Shown: piece after piece, positions 42,031-54,800 of the stretch | How the letters are laid out: the number at the start of each line of letters is the position of its first letter | Numbering within the stretch: position 1 is the stretch's first letter | Assembly (NCBI GenBank): GCA_021464245.1 | Contig: JADCRB010000028.1 | Location: 6,699,612-6,763,611, forward strand | From: Carallia brachiata | Lineage: Eukaryota > Streptophyta > Magnoliopsida > Malpighiales > Rhizophoraceae | DNA: 64,000 nt | Direction of reading: 5' to 3' | Made by a program: the position numbers and the translations under genes | Notes under the pieces: generated by a model | The model's input: only the letters and a program-made list of their open reading frames with translations | The model's database searches: none | What the model was told of the DNA's origin: nothing

Positions 42031-43413
42031 CTAGGAATCAAACGGCACACCAATCGGCAAAATCCAGAGAACACTCTCATTCAAAACAAAAGTAAATTCA
42101 AAGGGTATTAAATGAAATTACAATTCAACCCATCAATTTTGGAGATTGCATTTGAGTGCTTACAAACGAGAAAACCCTCTAAATCAAAATACCATTATAT
42201 GTTTGATCTAAAAAAAAGGACCATTTATCTGACTCAATTCTTCGTGACACAAATGTGTGTTGAAGTACGAAAACAAAAGCAGAAACAATCAGATGATAGC
42301 AAAAGCAAAAGAATTGTCAAAGCTTAATTGAGCAATTCATAAATATATGTTAGGTAAATTCGAAATTAGATAAACAATGAAACTAAACTAACTGTAATAA
42401 GGTGACAATATGTTGTATTCTCACAAAATTTAACTTGAAGAGAAATTTTTTCATCCAACCACCCCAAAAGAAAGAGAGGAAATTTTCATATGGAGTATTC
42501 TCACAAAATTACCTCCTCTAAGGATGAGAAGGTGAAGTTTTTTCTTGACTCCTGAAACAATACACTTGTAAGATGGTACAATCCCGCCCGCTGCAACACT
42601 CAATTATGCTCATTCCTGTAAGTTGCACAGAAATTTAGCTGTCAAGGAAGTCAAAAACATAAAACTCGAACATAAATTACAAAATGAGACATAAACTAGA
42701 AATCTAGGCATGAAAAAAGTTCACAAAAATTAGCATATATTAAACCTCACATAAGTTTAAAACATTAATTTTTATAAAATGGCCCAGATTTTCTTATTAT
42801 AACCTAACAGTTTTAGTAAAACAAAATATTGAAACAGTCAACAAAATGTATATTGATTTATCATACTTAAAAATATCGAAGAAAAGAAATTTTTTTTTGG
42901 ATTATTTCTAGGAATTATTTTACTGATTACCTTCTTTAAATATAAATAAAAAATGCAAATTCTATAAAATTTCAGCAGAATTTTCATAATGTAGTGATTT
43001 TATGTTTCTTATCAAGTAACATGCATATTGAGGAAGTATAATTATTTTAAATTGCAAAATGAAAAGCATATTGAAAAAATGATTTTTATACCATTACGCA
43101 ATCACACAATCTGAGACACACAGAAGATATGCAATTAATTGAACAGTTTATCTTTTTTTTAAAAAAATTTCAATACTTCACAATCCAATTATTCATATTT
43201 CTACGTGTTAATTTTGTGTCTACTATTGTATGTGTACGTAGTTTTTCTCTATGTTTTTTTTTTTACCAACGATTTTTTGATATTAATAAAAGTCTTATGT
43301 CTTTTAGCCAGATAAAAATGTTTCATATATGTTTACTTTTACATATAATATACAATACGGATATTATGGATTATAAATAATAATTTCTCTTACTCTGGCC
43401 TAATATTTATTGA
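42031..43413. other. No supported gene
   Basis: AT-rich spacer between the H2A.X fragment and the 3' end of CNL-B. The expected H2A.X first exon is not seen. Confidence 0.4.
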
Positions 43414-44277
43414 TTACCAAATGCAAAGGATTTCTCTATTCACATACCTTTCAGTAAACAACTGTTGTATGGTAGCATTAAGATTTCTATGCCAGCGGCC
43501 TTTCTCATCTTCATACTTTTGTTTTACATTCTCAAGCTTTGGCGTGCTCAAGGCACCTTTTGAGAAAAACTTCATCTTTGGGCATTGGCTCACAATTACT
43601 TTTGACAAAGACGGGAATTTGAAGTTGTGATTTGCTGAGCAAAAGCTAGTGAGGCTTGGTAAACAATTGAGTTCCAAAGTGACTAATCTTCTGAACATGA
43701 CATCCTCTTCAGTTTCACAGCCCTCACTGGCTACTATTTCTGTCAACTCGTTGCATTGTATTATCCTCATTATTCGCAGCTGCACCAGAGATTTGGCAGT
43801 TGAGGAAGCCACTATGTTTACTAATCCATGGCAATCTTTCATTTCCAAAGCTGTTAGGCTTTGGAAAGAAGCAGAGGATGGTGCCAAATTGCTCAAATTG
43901 TCACAAGACCATACTACTAGAGTTTCAAGGTTTGGAAGGACATGGTCTGGCTGAGACTCTTGATTCCATATTTGTTCTAGAACAGGCATATTTCGTAATT
44001 TTAAATATCGTATTTGAGCCAGCGCCCTTTTATGTTCCTCGTTGTCGAAAAGTTCTTTAGATGCAAATAGCTCTTTGAATTGACTATATCCAACACCAAG
44101 TGCCTCCAAATTATGGAATCTGTGAAGGAATTCAAATGGAAAAGCTGTAGATTCACCATGAAAGCATTGCAGCGCAAGAAATTTGAGTTTGTCAAAGAGG
44201 TTTGCTGGAAATTGGCGTTTCCATATCATTGTGACATCTTCATTGTTCAGTCTTAGTTCCTCCAAGCCAGGGGCGAC
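43414..44277 (-). CDS. CNL-B exon 4: C-terminal LRRs, open
   Basis: Intact LRR exon of about 287 codons after CAG at 44278-44280: VAPGLEELRLNNEDVTMIW, FHNLEALGVGYSQFKELFAS, LPNLETLVVWSCDNLSNLA, FPSLSKVIVSQCPKMKFFS, and the tail DEKGRWHRNLNATIQQL. It is the best reference for the frameshifted exon 4 of CNL-A. Either translation ends at the stop at 43414-43416, or splicing occurs at ERY|GT near 43446 (GAAAG|GTATGTG), giving a slightly different end. The exon is open although exon 1 of the same locus is shattered. Confidence 0.8.
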   Translation of the reverse strand, partial: VAPGLEELRLNNEDVTMIWKRQFPANLFDKLKFLALQCFHGESTAFPFEFLHRFHNLEALGVGYSQFKELFASKELFDNEEHKRALAQIRYLKLRNMPVLEQIWNQESQPDHVLPNLETLVVWSCDNLSNLAPSSASFQSLTALEMKDCHGLVNIVASSTAKSLVQLRIMRIIQCNELTEIVASEGCETEEDVMFRRLVTLELNCLPSLTSFCSANHNFKFPSLSKVIVSQCPKMKFFSKGALSTPKLENVKQKYEDEKGRWHRNLNATIQQLFTERYVNREILCIW

Positions 44278-44922
44278 CTGCATACCAAATAATCAAAGGC
44301 AACTTACCGTTGATGTTCCCCTATCAACTTCAGAAATATATTTTAATAATATTTTTCTGACACGCGTCCAACAAAACAAATATGAAAGAAGATGAAAATT
44401 TACAAAGAAGACCAAGGGCAGCTAAGTTTTGGCTGCTTAATAAAAGTCAATGGAAAATTATTCAATTGGATTGAAATAATTGTACCAAAAGCACTAGATC
44501 TTAGAAACTTGGTCATACGACAATGATATATTCCCACATATAACAGAGCAACACAGCAATTTCGTCACCTGGAAAGTCTAGAATAATTACTTGTTTAAAT
44601 TTTCCTCCCAAAAAAAAGGTATATGTTTAGATATCACTCAATGAGATTGCTTACACTTTGTTGAATGCGACAGAAGAGTGTGATTTGTTTACAAGTGAAT
44701 CATAATAGTTATGTCAATATGGAACATATTGGTTTTTGTTACATTATGAATCTAAAGTACCTAATTAATGATCGCTACCTTTTTAAATTGTTTGATAAAA
44801 TGCCTGAGATGAAAGACACCTTCAGTAGTAGCCCACCCAGTAGAGACAACTTTGAATATAAGAAGTTGATTATCATTCAGTCCATGATAAAGACAAAAAT
44901 GGAAGAGAGTAGAGAACCACAC

Positions 44923-45672
44923 CTCTTGAAATGAGAAAAGTGGCTGCATAACTTGGATATCAGGTTGCTCTTCCTCACATGTTCCTTGCAAACTCTGAGA
45001 TTCAAAAGAAAATATCTTCATTTTGTCACAATTATAAACATATAATGCTTTCAATGCTGGCCATTCTGTAGTATGTACTCTTGGGTAGAATTTGTCCAGG
45101 TTTGACAATTCCCATAGCGTCAAAATTTTTATTTTGGGGAACATAAACCTAGTAATTGGAGCTTCTTTTCCTCCTCCTTCCCTCATCGCAACAATTTCCT
45201 CCACACCACAAGACATGATGTCGAGGCGTTCAAGCTGCAGAAGACATTCCGCCACAGGGGCTGGAAAGATACTCTTAAGAAGTGGACAGTCCCGAACAAA
45301 CACCGAACGAAGGCTTTGAAAGGAAATATTTCTTTGAGGATTTTCCTTCCATATATGCTTTAGATTTGGTAGATTTCTTAAATATAGAGTTCTCAATTGA
45401 TTGACTCTTTCTGAACGTGTCTCCTTTATATCCATTAGAACTTGAAGATCGAACACCTCTTCTAGTGAGTCACAGTCTTGTACATCCAATTGCTCTAGAT
45501 CCTGGAATCTTGTCAGCATAACAGATGGGAAAATTTGGGATAGTTCTCTGCAATGCATTACCTTCAAGTTTTTCAGTTTACAGAAAGACTCTTTGTGGAG
45601 TTCATTGTGCCATATCATATTCAGCCTATCCAGGTTGAGGACTTGTAACGTATTCAACATAGGCAATGCAAT
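44923..45672 (-). CDS. CNL-B exon 3: LRR exon, open
   Basis: 250 codons from IALPMLNTLQVLNLDRLNMI after CAG (45673-45675) to FSFQE before GTGTGG (donor at 44922). Repeats: FQDLEQLDVQDCDSLEEVFD, LRTLYLRNLPNLKHIWKENP, LLQLERLDIMSCGVEEIVAM, WPALKALYVYNCDKMKIF. Each step aligns with exon 3 of CNL-A; solvent-side positions differ while framework leucines stay. Confidence 0.8.
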
Positions 45673-45943
45673 CTGCACATGTTTATTCTAACGTCAAGGA
45701 CCTTCTAAATGCCAAAGCAAACAGTAATATAGGAGCGAGAGAGGGCCAAAGGGGAGGCATTCTGATTGCCTATATGATAGAGACGTAACAGTATCAAAGT
45801 TAACTTATGTTATTTTTTTCACAAGCAAATCTTAAAATAAAAGCACGTATTTGAGAATTTAAGGAAACAAATTAAAAGAACCAAAACACTTTCATAAAAT
45901 TCTGTAGAATAATAATAATTCATGACGATAAAAAATACTACAC

Positions 45944-46384
45944 CTTTTCGTCAAATAGGCATAAGTTGGATTCTCTATAAAGAGCAACAGGAGTGGAGAT
46001 AAATGCCTTCAACTCAAGACAATCCTCTATCCACAACTCTTCCAAGTACGGGAATTCTATCAAGTCACCGATGCAGAATGTGCTGAGTTTTGGAAGACCT
46101 TTAAGCTTTAAAATTTTAGATTAGGAAATGGGCCTTGCCTATTATCTCCCCTTCTGTAGTTATCACCACATCTTCCATTAACTTGCAGTCACATATTTCA
46201 AGTTTTTGGAGTTGTGCAAGTCTTTTGACCATCGATGATGTAAATAGGTAATTAAGATTCTGACAAGTCTCCACAGTCAGACTTGTTAACTTATAGAAGG
46301 AAGGCTGATCTGCAAAGTGGTCAGGCCATATCTTATCCACTCAATTGAGGACAGCTTCAACTCTTTCAAATTTGGGAAAACAAT
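45944..46384 (-). pseudogene. CNL-B exon 2: LRR exon, frameshifted
   Basis: Starts CAG|ATTGTTTTCCC with IVFPNLKELKLSSIE, loses one base before the DKIW block, is open over MDKIWPDHFADQPSFYKL and LQKLEICDCKLMEDVV, then shifts at GKAHFLI and again in LKFLKLKG. It continues with LSTFCIGDL and FPYLEELWIEDCLELKAF and ends at LFDEK before the GT donor (45942-45943). Three single-base losses relative to CNL-A exon 2, some next to homopolymers. Confidence 0.75.
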
Positions 46385-46410
46385 CTGCAACCACAATTTA
46401 GTTTCACCAT

Positions 46411-46413
<3 letters not shown>

Positions 46414-46449
<36 letters not shown>
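46414..46449. repeat. (TA)n microsatellite
   Basis: Pure TA tract directly upstream of CNL-B exon 2 (minus strand). The corresponding place in CNL-A has no such tract. Confidence 0.9.
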
Positions 46450-46450
<1 letters not shown>

Positions 46451-48179
46451 CGAACTTAGCAAGGTTAAATCTATGGTAATTTACAAATTATCGAACGTGG
46501 TAAATTGCATTCTTTTTTTGTAAAGAGACTAATATTGGGTAACGAAACAAAAATGTGAACAAAAATCCATGCATTCGAAAACACTATACCCTACTTTTAT
46601 AAAACTAAATGATTATCAAAATTCCATATTCTTGTTTCTCTTCCAATAGCCTTAAAAGTGTACCCCCACATGTTGTCCTTATTCTCATAAGTCATAATAC
46701 TACAATTATTACTAATAAAATTATCTATATCAAATAATTGTCAATAAATTTTTATTATAGGGTTCAAGCTTTGAGTACGCAGAAAATGAGCGTTGTAAAA
46801 GTTTTACCTCCCTTGCTTGATTCCGAATTAGTTGGTTCCAACACGACTTCTAAATACTAGGAGTGTCTTAGATAAAACAATAAATTTTTATTATATCCTT
46901 TATCAATTTGCTTATTGTATCTACTTTTAAAAAACTTATGATTAACAGAACCAAATTAAAAAAATTATATTTAAAGTTGCAAATAAGTCAAGCTTTATTA
47001 TGTTCAAATTTAGTTTGTTTAACAAACAAGCTTAGAAAAGAGGCTTTGTGTCATTATCGTTTGATTATAAGCTGATTGTAAGCTCAATTTGTTATTATCA
47101 ACCAAGCTTGAGAGCTTTTTATGAACAACTCATTTAATTTTCTTATATTAACAAAAATAATTAAAATTAAAAAAATTAATTGTTATAAATAGAAGTAAAA
47201 TGACAAAAATGCCTACTTCCAAAAAAAATTAATCAAATTAAAAAATATTTAATTCAAAAATATAAATATAAACAAATAAAATGAGTCAAATTAAAAATCT
47301 CTCTAAAATATAACATATAAGTTTTAATATGAATCTAACAAACTTACTCTAATAACATAATAAATGAATTATTTTTAATGACTATATAAAGGAGTTTTTA
47401 TTGAGTTTTTCAAACTTAAACGAGTCAAACTTTTCATTTTCAGGCTTGGCTCTTTTAATCGTACTTGGTGAGACAACTCCATAGCACCAAATACGTTAAG
47501 CCTTACTTTTTAACAAGAGCACTGTTACATTTTTATAGAAAAAAGAGTATTAAATGTTATCTAAATGTAACTGATTGAATTTGACGTGCAACCAGCTGGA
47601 TTTCAAGTTTAATTAAAAAAAAAAAATCACTGTCATTTCTTTACACATAAGATCCAGTTAGTTACATATCAAATTCAATCAGTTACATTCGAGTAGCGTT
47701 TTGAGCACTTTTCTTTTTGGAAAATGTAACTTTTTTCTTTTAACAAATTATATGATATCCAAATTCCATATATTCTTCTTTCTCTTATAACAGTCTAAGT
47801 TGTACGCTACAATAAATAATTAAGTGGACACTGTTACGTGACCAGACAATTTGATGGTTAAATTGTGATCATATTGTAAACAAATGTACATTTTATACAA
47901 CTACATTCAAAAAATATGCATTTAAAAAATAATTATATTTTTTATTATTATAATTATACAAAATATAATATTTATTACAATATTGACACAATTTAACTAC
48001 CAATCCATTTGCCCACCTAAGATTTCGGTATTTAAAAGTTAGATAATAGTCTTGGATTCTCAACCGACAGCACAGAAATGTTTCAGGTTTGTGTCTCTAA
48101 ACGACCCGTCCTGGCCCCACTCACAAACAAAAACCAGGAAGTATAGAATTAGAATTAGAATGTGAGCGCATGAGCGTAC
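46450..48179. other. Intron 1 of CNL-B
   Basis: AT-rich non-coding DNA containing the MITE at 47517-47737. No sign of the duplicated LRR exon seen at this place in CNL-A. Confidence 0.5.
47517..47737. mobile_element. MITE copy 2 (221 bp) with perfect 9-bp target duplication
   Basis: TTTTAACAA at 47508-47516 and 47738-47746 flank an element that begins GAGCACTGTTACATTTTTAT and ends with the complement of GAAAAAAGTTACATTTTCC. Inside, AACTGATTGAATTTGACGTG and its near inverse AATTCAATCAGTTACATTC form a foldback. Nine-base target repeats fit Mutator-like transposition. Sister of 7662-7885. Confidence 0.82.
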
Positions 48180-51080
48180 CATTTCATTAAATAAAGGCAT
48201 TGAAGTATCACTTGCTGATTCAATTGCCATGAAAGGTGGATCCATTGCGGAATGCTTTTGTCTTGAACCAGACGTGGTTGTGGATGTGGAAGACACTCTC
48301 CCTTTGGAACAAAAGCTTCGGAGCCGTGGCAGTTGTAATTTCAAGGAGTATAATTGAGTGAACTCCACCACTTCATTTTTATCATGATCCTCTTCTTCTT
48401 CTTCTTCATTTTCATCAGCAAAGATCACGTCCATATCACTGCAGTCTATTATTTCCATTTCTTCAAGTTGTTGAAGGTTTCTTCGAATCATGAAAAACGG
48501 GAAGAGATTCTTTAATTTATTGCAGCTTCTGACTTTTAAGATTCTTAGTCTGCATAAGTCCCCTTCAAAAGTTTCCTCCGGGAAATCTTCTCCAGATTCA
48601 TCAGATTGTGCAAAATCAACGACTCTAGGGCAGGAAATGCAAGCACTGGCCTTTTTGAGTCAATGATATGTCGAATCTCTTCACCATTACGGACATGGAG
48701 ATGCTTTAATTACGGAAATCCTTCACTGTGTAGATCATACAGTACATTGGTGATTCCCCTCACTTCATCCAAATAAAGATCTTCTACGTCCTTCAATGAG
48801 GTCTTCAACCCATGCTTCGAGTGAATGCTTGTATCCAGCTTGAGCTTTAATGTTCTTGAAGTTTGATATTTGCCACCCCAGTTCCACTCATCTCCAATGA
48901 ATATCTTATATCTTTCCAACGTTTTGGAAGACAGCCTCTTTGGTAGTTTCTTGGCATCTGGCACATGAATCTCCAAGTTTGTTAGAGACAAGTGCTCCAA
49001 CTCATACAGACTTGCGTTGCTTTGATTATCGGAATGTTTGGCCTCCCAGTTGACAAAGCGTTGCCCATGAGCAGTTCTTCTAACCGAGATAACTGTGACA
49101 ACACATTTTCTGGAATAAATTCAAGTTTGGAACAATTGCTCAAATCTAGTAACTTCAGTCGACTCAATTGCGCCAGATCTCTGGGCAACTGAACAATTTC
49201 AGAGCCCATAAGGCTAAGGATCTCAAGATTCTTCAGCTGCGTAATAACAGATATGTCCTGCAATGTACAATAGTCCAAACACAATGTATGAAGGCTTGTT
49301 AGGAAGCCCAATGATAAAGGAAGAGATGAGAAACACATCCTCGTGAAATCCAGCACTTGGAGCTTCATTATCCCTTCGAAAAATGAATCAGGGATCTTCA
49401 AGGAGAGATCTTTCGGGGTTAAGCGAAAGAACTCTACTGCTGGGCATTGCGACTTCAGAGAGAGCATAGAAACATCACATTTTTCTAGAAAAGCATTGTA
49501 TAACTTGTAATATCCATTCTTTGGAATTCCTCCAACGAAGCACCAACCTTCTTGAATCCAAGTTGAGTTCTGGATGCAATTGAAGCAGCAACGCCTTGAA
49601 CGATATCATGGATTTTGACGCGCCCATCCTTCTCACTCTCTGACAAAGCATAAGGCTTTGAGGTCTCCGATCAACTTTTGGACTCTATTTCTAGCGTCTC
49701 TCACGGATTCTATGTGTTTGAGTATACCCAGGCCCATGCTGTACTTCATCAAATCTAGGATAGAAATATTAGCATACGTAAATAGACCACAGAGCAAGAA
49801 AAATGATTTGGCTTCCTCGGGCAAAAGTATCACTGAACTAACCTAAACTTTTTCTTGTATTTCCTCATCCTCAAATGTCGAGAGACGCTGCAAAGCATCA
49901 TTCCATAATCGAACTCCTTATTCTTCAAAGCGCTGCCATCATGACAAGAAGAATAGGCAAACCTCCGCACTTTTTGGCCACTTTAATTGCTATAGATCGT
50001 AGTCTTGGTGTTTCGAAGCCACCCACCGTTCTGTCAAATAAAGACCATGACTCCTCTTCTGTCATAAGATCAAGCTTGAAATCTTTCTGCACTCCCATTT
50101 CATCGGTTAACAGACGCCCATTTCTTGAGGTCATTAACACTTTGCACCCCTTTTCTTCCTGTTGGTTGATTCCAACTGAGAATTGAACTGAAAACCTTCA
50201 TGTACAGAGTCAGCTTCTCTACCCCTGACCCATTTCTCGTTGGTTAATGGAATTCCCAAATTTTCCAATTCAATTTTTTCCGAAAGATTGTCCAAAATTA
50301 TAAGGACCTTGTCTTCCTTCATAACCTCGGCGTAGTTGATTTGCCTTCCATCTAGACTCTCCGCCTCAAATTTTAAGCCCAGCACGTCCGCAATACTCCC
50401 TTGAACCTCTTTGAGCTCATTGAGGTCTGGTTTTGCAGAAAAAGTTGCCATAGCCACGACATTGAACAGCTTCCCGTCTGCTTGCTGGCGTACCTCCTTC
50501 GCGAGAGTGGTCTTACCCGTTCCGCCCAAGCCGTAGACACCTATCATTTTGACATTGGGATCTGAGAGTGCATCCATAACTGCTTGAAAGATGGAAGCTC
50601 TCGAAGGCAAGCCCTCGAAACCATGAACGGATGAAGAAACTATCTGCTGTGGAGCGGGCCGGTAGGATATTTGATTCCGATCAAATTTGCCTTCATTCTT
50701 CAGACCTTCAATGGCCAAAGCTTTTTTGGCTGCCATTTTGCCAAGCTGATAGCGAGTATTTATGTTGGGACACCACCCAGCAAAACACTTCTTCTTTGCC
50801 TCTTCTTCTTCGCTTTGAGTAAGCTCCCCAGCCTCTTCAATGGCATTCTGCGCATCGGTCAGCCACTTTTCAACGTCAGGCTGGATCTCGTACCCTCTCC
50901 TCCGATCTTCTTGGCAGAGTTCTGCAAGCTCCCTCTTGCAGTGGCCAGCTTCTCAACCTGATTCTTGAGCTCTGCAACCTTCCTTGCGTGGCAAAAAGCA
51001 TATCCAGCATGCCGTATCACGGGGCCGATGGTGTACTCAAAAACAGTAGGAGCTATGGAAAGAATGAATTCCAAAGCCAT
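48180..51080 (-). pseudogene. CNL-B exon 1: CC-NBS-LRR, multiply frameshifted
   Basis: Paralogue of CNL-A exon 1 with the same start (MALEFILSIAPTVFEYTIGP, ATG at 51078-51080) and the same end (PLFNEM before GT at 48178-48179). It breaks after SLQNS, resumes with GVYGLGGTGKTT (P-loop) and KVLIILDNLSEKIELENLG (kinase-2; the usual W after DNL is S), breaks near GAKC, resumes with LMTSRNGRLLTDEM and CGGLPILLVMMAAL, breaks again, then FLLCGLFTYANISILDLM, then LRRs (LQVLDFTRMCFSSLPLSL) with further breaks near 49000 and 48700. At least six shifts. No single product could contain a whole NB-ARC. Either a real pseudogene or a poorly assembled allele. Confidence 0.85.
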
Positions 51081-51480
51081 TTTTTGCTTCCGACTTCTTA
51101 GACTTTTGTTATGCTTTTTGTACCTTCTTTTTGTTTTTTCCTGGAAAACTGATATGAAATACTTTTAACAGAAAATTTGTCAACAAGACAGAATATGCGA
51201 ATTGGAATGGTTGGACAAAACACGGACTTAGGAGGGAAGACAAAGATAGCAGCAAAGAAAAGCATGCAAAAGGAAAAGCAAATAGTAGAAGAAATGAGAA
51301 TGAAAGGTAGGTGATGAAAAGGTAGCAAAAAATGGAAGGAAGTTAATGGACCGAATCACGGAGACAGGTTGAAATCTACTGGGAGGTGTGGATGGCGTAT
51401 ACAGTAGCGCAGAAAACAGGGTGTGATTTATGGTAAGCGGTAGAAGGACAGCAAAAATGAGAAAGAGAGTTGTTTATACT
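51081..51480 (-). promoter_or_regulatory. 5' flank of CNL-B
   Basis: Upstream of the CNL-B start. It contains GAAATCTACTGGGAGGTGTG and AAACAGGGTGTGATTTATGG, which match 15615-15680 in unit 3 upstream of CNL-A. No certain TATA box. Confidence 0.4.
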
Positions 51481-52910
51481 GATGTGAAAATGTGATTTGG
51501 ATGGACAAAAATGGGTGAGGGAGAGAACAATTTGTCCGGTACCGGCAGGAATCTGAAGGAAGCTTGCAAAGTTTTAGCAGATAGATGATGATGATGATGA
51601 TGAGTAGTACTGGGAACTGGGAAGTGAAGTCCGTGTAAATGAACCTGTGAGAAAAGATTTTTGCGTGACAGGAAATAGAGACAGCTTGCTGTATTTAATC
51701 CCCTCATCATGCTGTCCGTAAAAAAAAAAAAAAAAATAAATAAACAAAATAGATTTAAAAACTTTGTTGTTTAAATTTAAATAAACAAATAAAAGACTTT
51801 GAACATTTTATTTGTTTTTTAAGAATAAGATTACGTGGATATTCTTAACAAAATATACAAAATATAAAAGATATATAATTAATTTAATAATATTTAATAA
51901 TTTATCTATTTATTTTTAAATTTATTATATTTTTAATGATCTAATAATTTATATTATTATGTATTTACAGTATTTTTATAATTATCTTTTAAAAAAATTT
52001 AATCTAAAATTTTAAAGAAAGACTCGGAAAAGGCTATTGCTTGGGACATCAGAAGCTGCAAGAGACAAAAGAACAGAAAAGAAATAAAACAAGCATGAAA
52101 CCAACGACTAACAATTTAGAAAATCAAACAATTTTATTATATAATTATATTTTATATAATACTAATATTTAATAATTTATTTATTTTTTTAATTCAGTCA
52201 TATAACAATTCACAACACTTAATTTTATTTTGATTATATTTAAAAATTTTTTTAAATATTTTTAAAAATAAATTGGTGTTTAAATGACTGTATTACGTTT
52301 CAAAATTTTTAGAAAAATTTATAAAGCAAACTTACTGCTCGACTTTGTTGTTAATGTATTTATTTTAATATATCCAACCAATATTAGCACACTTTTAGGA
52401 GGTGCGGGAAAAAAACAGAGACAAGATATCTCATCACTGATTTATCCAACAGTACGAAGAGATGAACATAAGTTGGTTATTGAAATTGAAATAAAGTCTA
52501 TCCACCCAACGCAAAGAAGAAATTAAGGAGAAGTGGGTCCACAGCATTTTGGAAGAAGGAAGAATGTGACACAGCTAACAGCTAACTAATGTTGCATTTG
52601 GACTGTGAAAAAAAATAATTTAGAAGATAAGAAATAAATGGGAAAGAATATAACGAAAAAATTATGATAAAATAAAGTTATTTATATAGATATAAAATTA
52701 ATGAGAAAATAATGATAAGAAAAAAAATAATTTTCTTGATTGTTGAATTATTTCCTATAAATTCTTATGAATCCAATCAAAGCTCTAATAGACGACCAAA
52801 ATCATTGACAATCAAACCATGAGAACCAAATTATAAAAAATGGAAAACATTGCTGCCTATAACTAAAAAGCAGCAAACCTGAGATCAAATAAGGCTTTTT
52901 GCCGTTGTAG
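51481..52910. repeat. CNL-flank repeat unit 8
   Basis: Core at about 51550-51720 (GATGATGATGATGATGAG, GGGAAGTGAAGTCCGTGTAA, TTTTTGCGTGACAGG) and distal GTGGGTCCACAGCATTTTGG at about 52530-52549. The order is the same as in unit 1. Confidence 0.78.
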
Positions 52911-54800
52911 AAAGTGATAAATAATTCAAGTCCATGCACTTGGATGGCGAAAAATGGTTGAGATAGAAGAATTTCTCCAGCACCAACAGGAATCTGGACG
53001 CAGCTTGCACAGTTTAGCAGAAGACGATGAGTAATGTGAACAGGGAAGTGAAGTCTATGTAAATGAATCTAGGAAAAAAGATTCTTGTGTGACAAGAAAG
53101 GGCCAGAGGCTGTCGTCTTTAAAATTGATTTGAAGACTTTATTGTTTAATTTTTTTTTAAAAACAAAAGGCTTGGAAGACTTTGTTGGTTAGGACATCAA
53201 AAGGTACAAGAAACAAAAAAAGAAAAAAAAAAATCATCAAATGGATGACAAACAATTTAGAAAATCAATCAAATTTTACTATATAATTATATTTTAAATA
53301 ATATTAATAGTTATACATATTATCTAATAATATTTAATAACTTATTTAATTTTTTAAATTCAATCATTCAACAACTCGTATCACTTAATTTCACTTAAAA
53401 AATGCCACCAAATATTTTTCAAAACAAATTAGCATAGAATGACCGAATTGGGTTTCAAAAGTTTTTGGAAAATTATAAAGAAAGACTTGCTGCTTGACTT
53501 TGCTGTTATTATCCTTAATTAATGTATTTATTTTAATATATCCAACCAAAATTAGCCTTGTTAAAAAAAAAAAAAACAATATTAGCACTCTTGCGCGGAG
53601 AGTGGAAAAAAAATAGAGACAAGATATCTGTCTTTGATTTCCAACAGTATGCATAGATGAACATTGGTTGGTTATTGAAATAAAAAGTCTATCCACTTAA
53701 CGCAGAGAAGAAAATAAGAAGCAAGTGGGTCCACAGCATTCTGGAAGAATGTAACCCAACAAACAGCTGATTAATGGTGTGTTTGGATTGTAAAAAGAAA
53801 GTAACTTAGATACAGGAGATATGAGTAAAAAAAGAAAATAATAAGAAAGAAAATTATAAATAAAATTGTGAGAGAAAATATTGTGAAAAAAATATATTAT
53901 TTGAATAGATGAGAAATTAATAAAAAAAAATGATAGGAAAAAAAAAGTTGTAATGTTCTTGGTATTTGGATTCTTTTCTATGGATTCCATGAATTTAAAC
54001 AAGCCCTAACGGCAAAGACCAAAATCGTTGACAATCAGATTGAGAACCAAATTATAAAAATTGCAAACCAATGGGATCTAAAATTAAAAAGCAGCCAACC
54101 TTTGATCAAAAAAGGCTTTTTGCCGTTGTAGAAAGTGACAAATAATTCAAGTCCACATACTTTTGTTCGAAGGTGGCTATGGAAATATTGCAGGCAAATT
54201 AATGTATGTGTGGTTTTCTCTTTCTTTTTTTTGTTAATACAAGTAACAGTCAACTGGTAGACTATTAGGTATTAAAAAGAAATAAGAATAAGTGTATTTG
54301 GTATAATATAAAATAAAATTAAAAAAAATAAATTAATTTTATATTATATAAAATATAATAAAATAAAATTATTTTATTTTATATTATTTTACTTTATATT
54401 ACATATTAAACACACCAATACAAGTCCCAAAGACATCATAATAGTGCAGGCACCCGACCTGTCTCAATTTGCCAATTTGTCATTCGGGAAAGTAACAATG
54501 TCTGGTTTTCCAAAGGTCCACAGCACAACAATTTCGTGACATTGACTCGAAAACTTTATATCTGAATTATTGTACTTTTTCGGCCCCACCTCCCTCAATT
54601 TTCCACAGCAATGTCGTAACATTTACTTGGGCAACTATATCTGAATTGTTGTAGCATTTACTTTGAAAGAAATAAGAATATAAATATGTTTGGTATATAA
54701 TAATATAAATTAAATAATATAAAATAAATTAATTTTATATTATAAAAAAATATAATAAAATAAAATTATTTTATATTATGCACCAAATATAGCAATATGA
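52911..54800. repeat. CNL-flank repeat unit 9 with AT-rich extension
   Basis: Core at about 52985-53125, distal GTGGGTCCACAGCATTCTGG at about 53726-53745, then AAATCGTTGACAATCAGATT, GGTGGCTATGGAAATATTGC and AT-rich palindromic blocks (54290-54420, 54690-54790) around CAATTTGCCAATTTGTCATT. Same order as unit 2 upstream of CNL-A, but without the 499-bp foldback element. Confidence 0.75.

Noticed and set aside
42530..42610. First exon of the H2A.X fragment, or an H2A.Z remnant (minus strand)
   Set aside because: The peptide only vaguely recalls IAGGGVIPH and lacks the histone fold; the resemblance is too weak.
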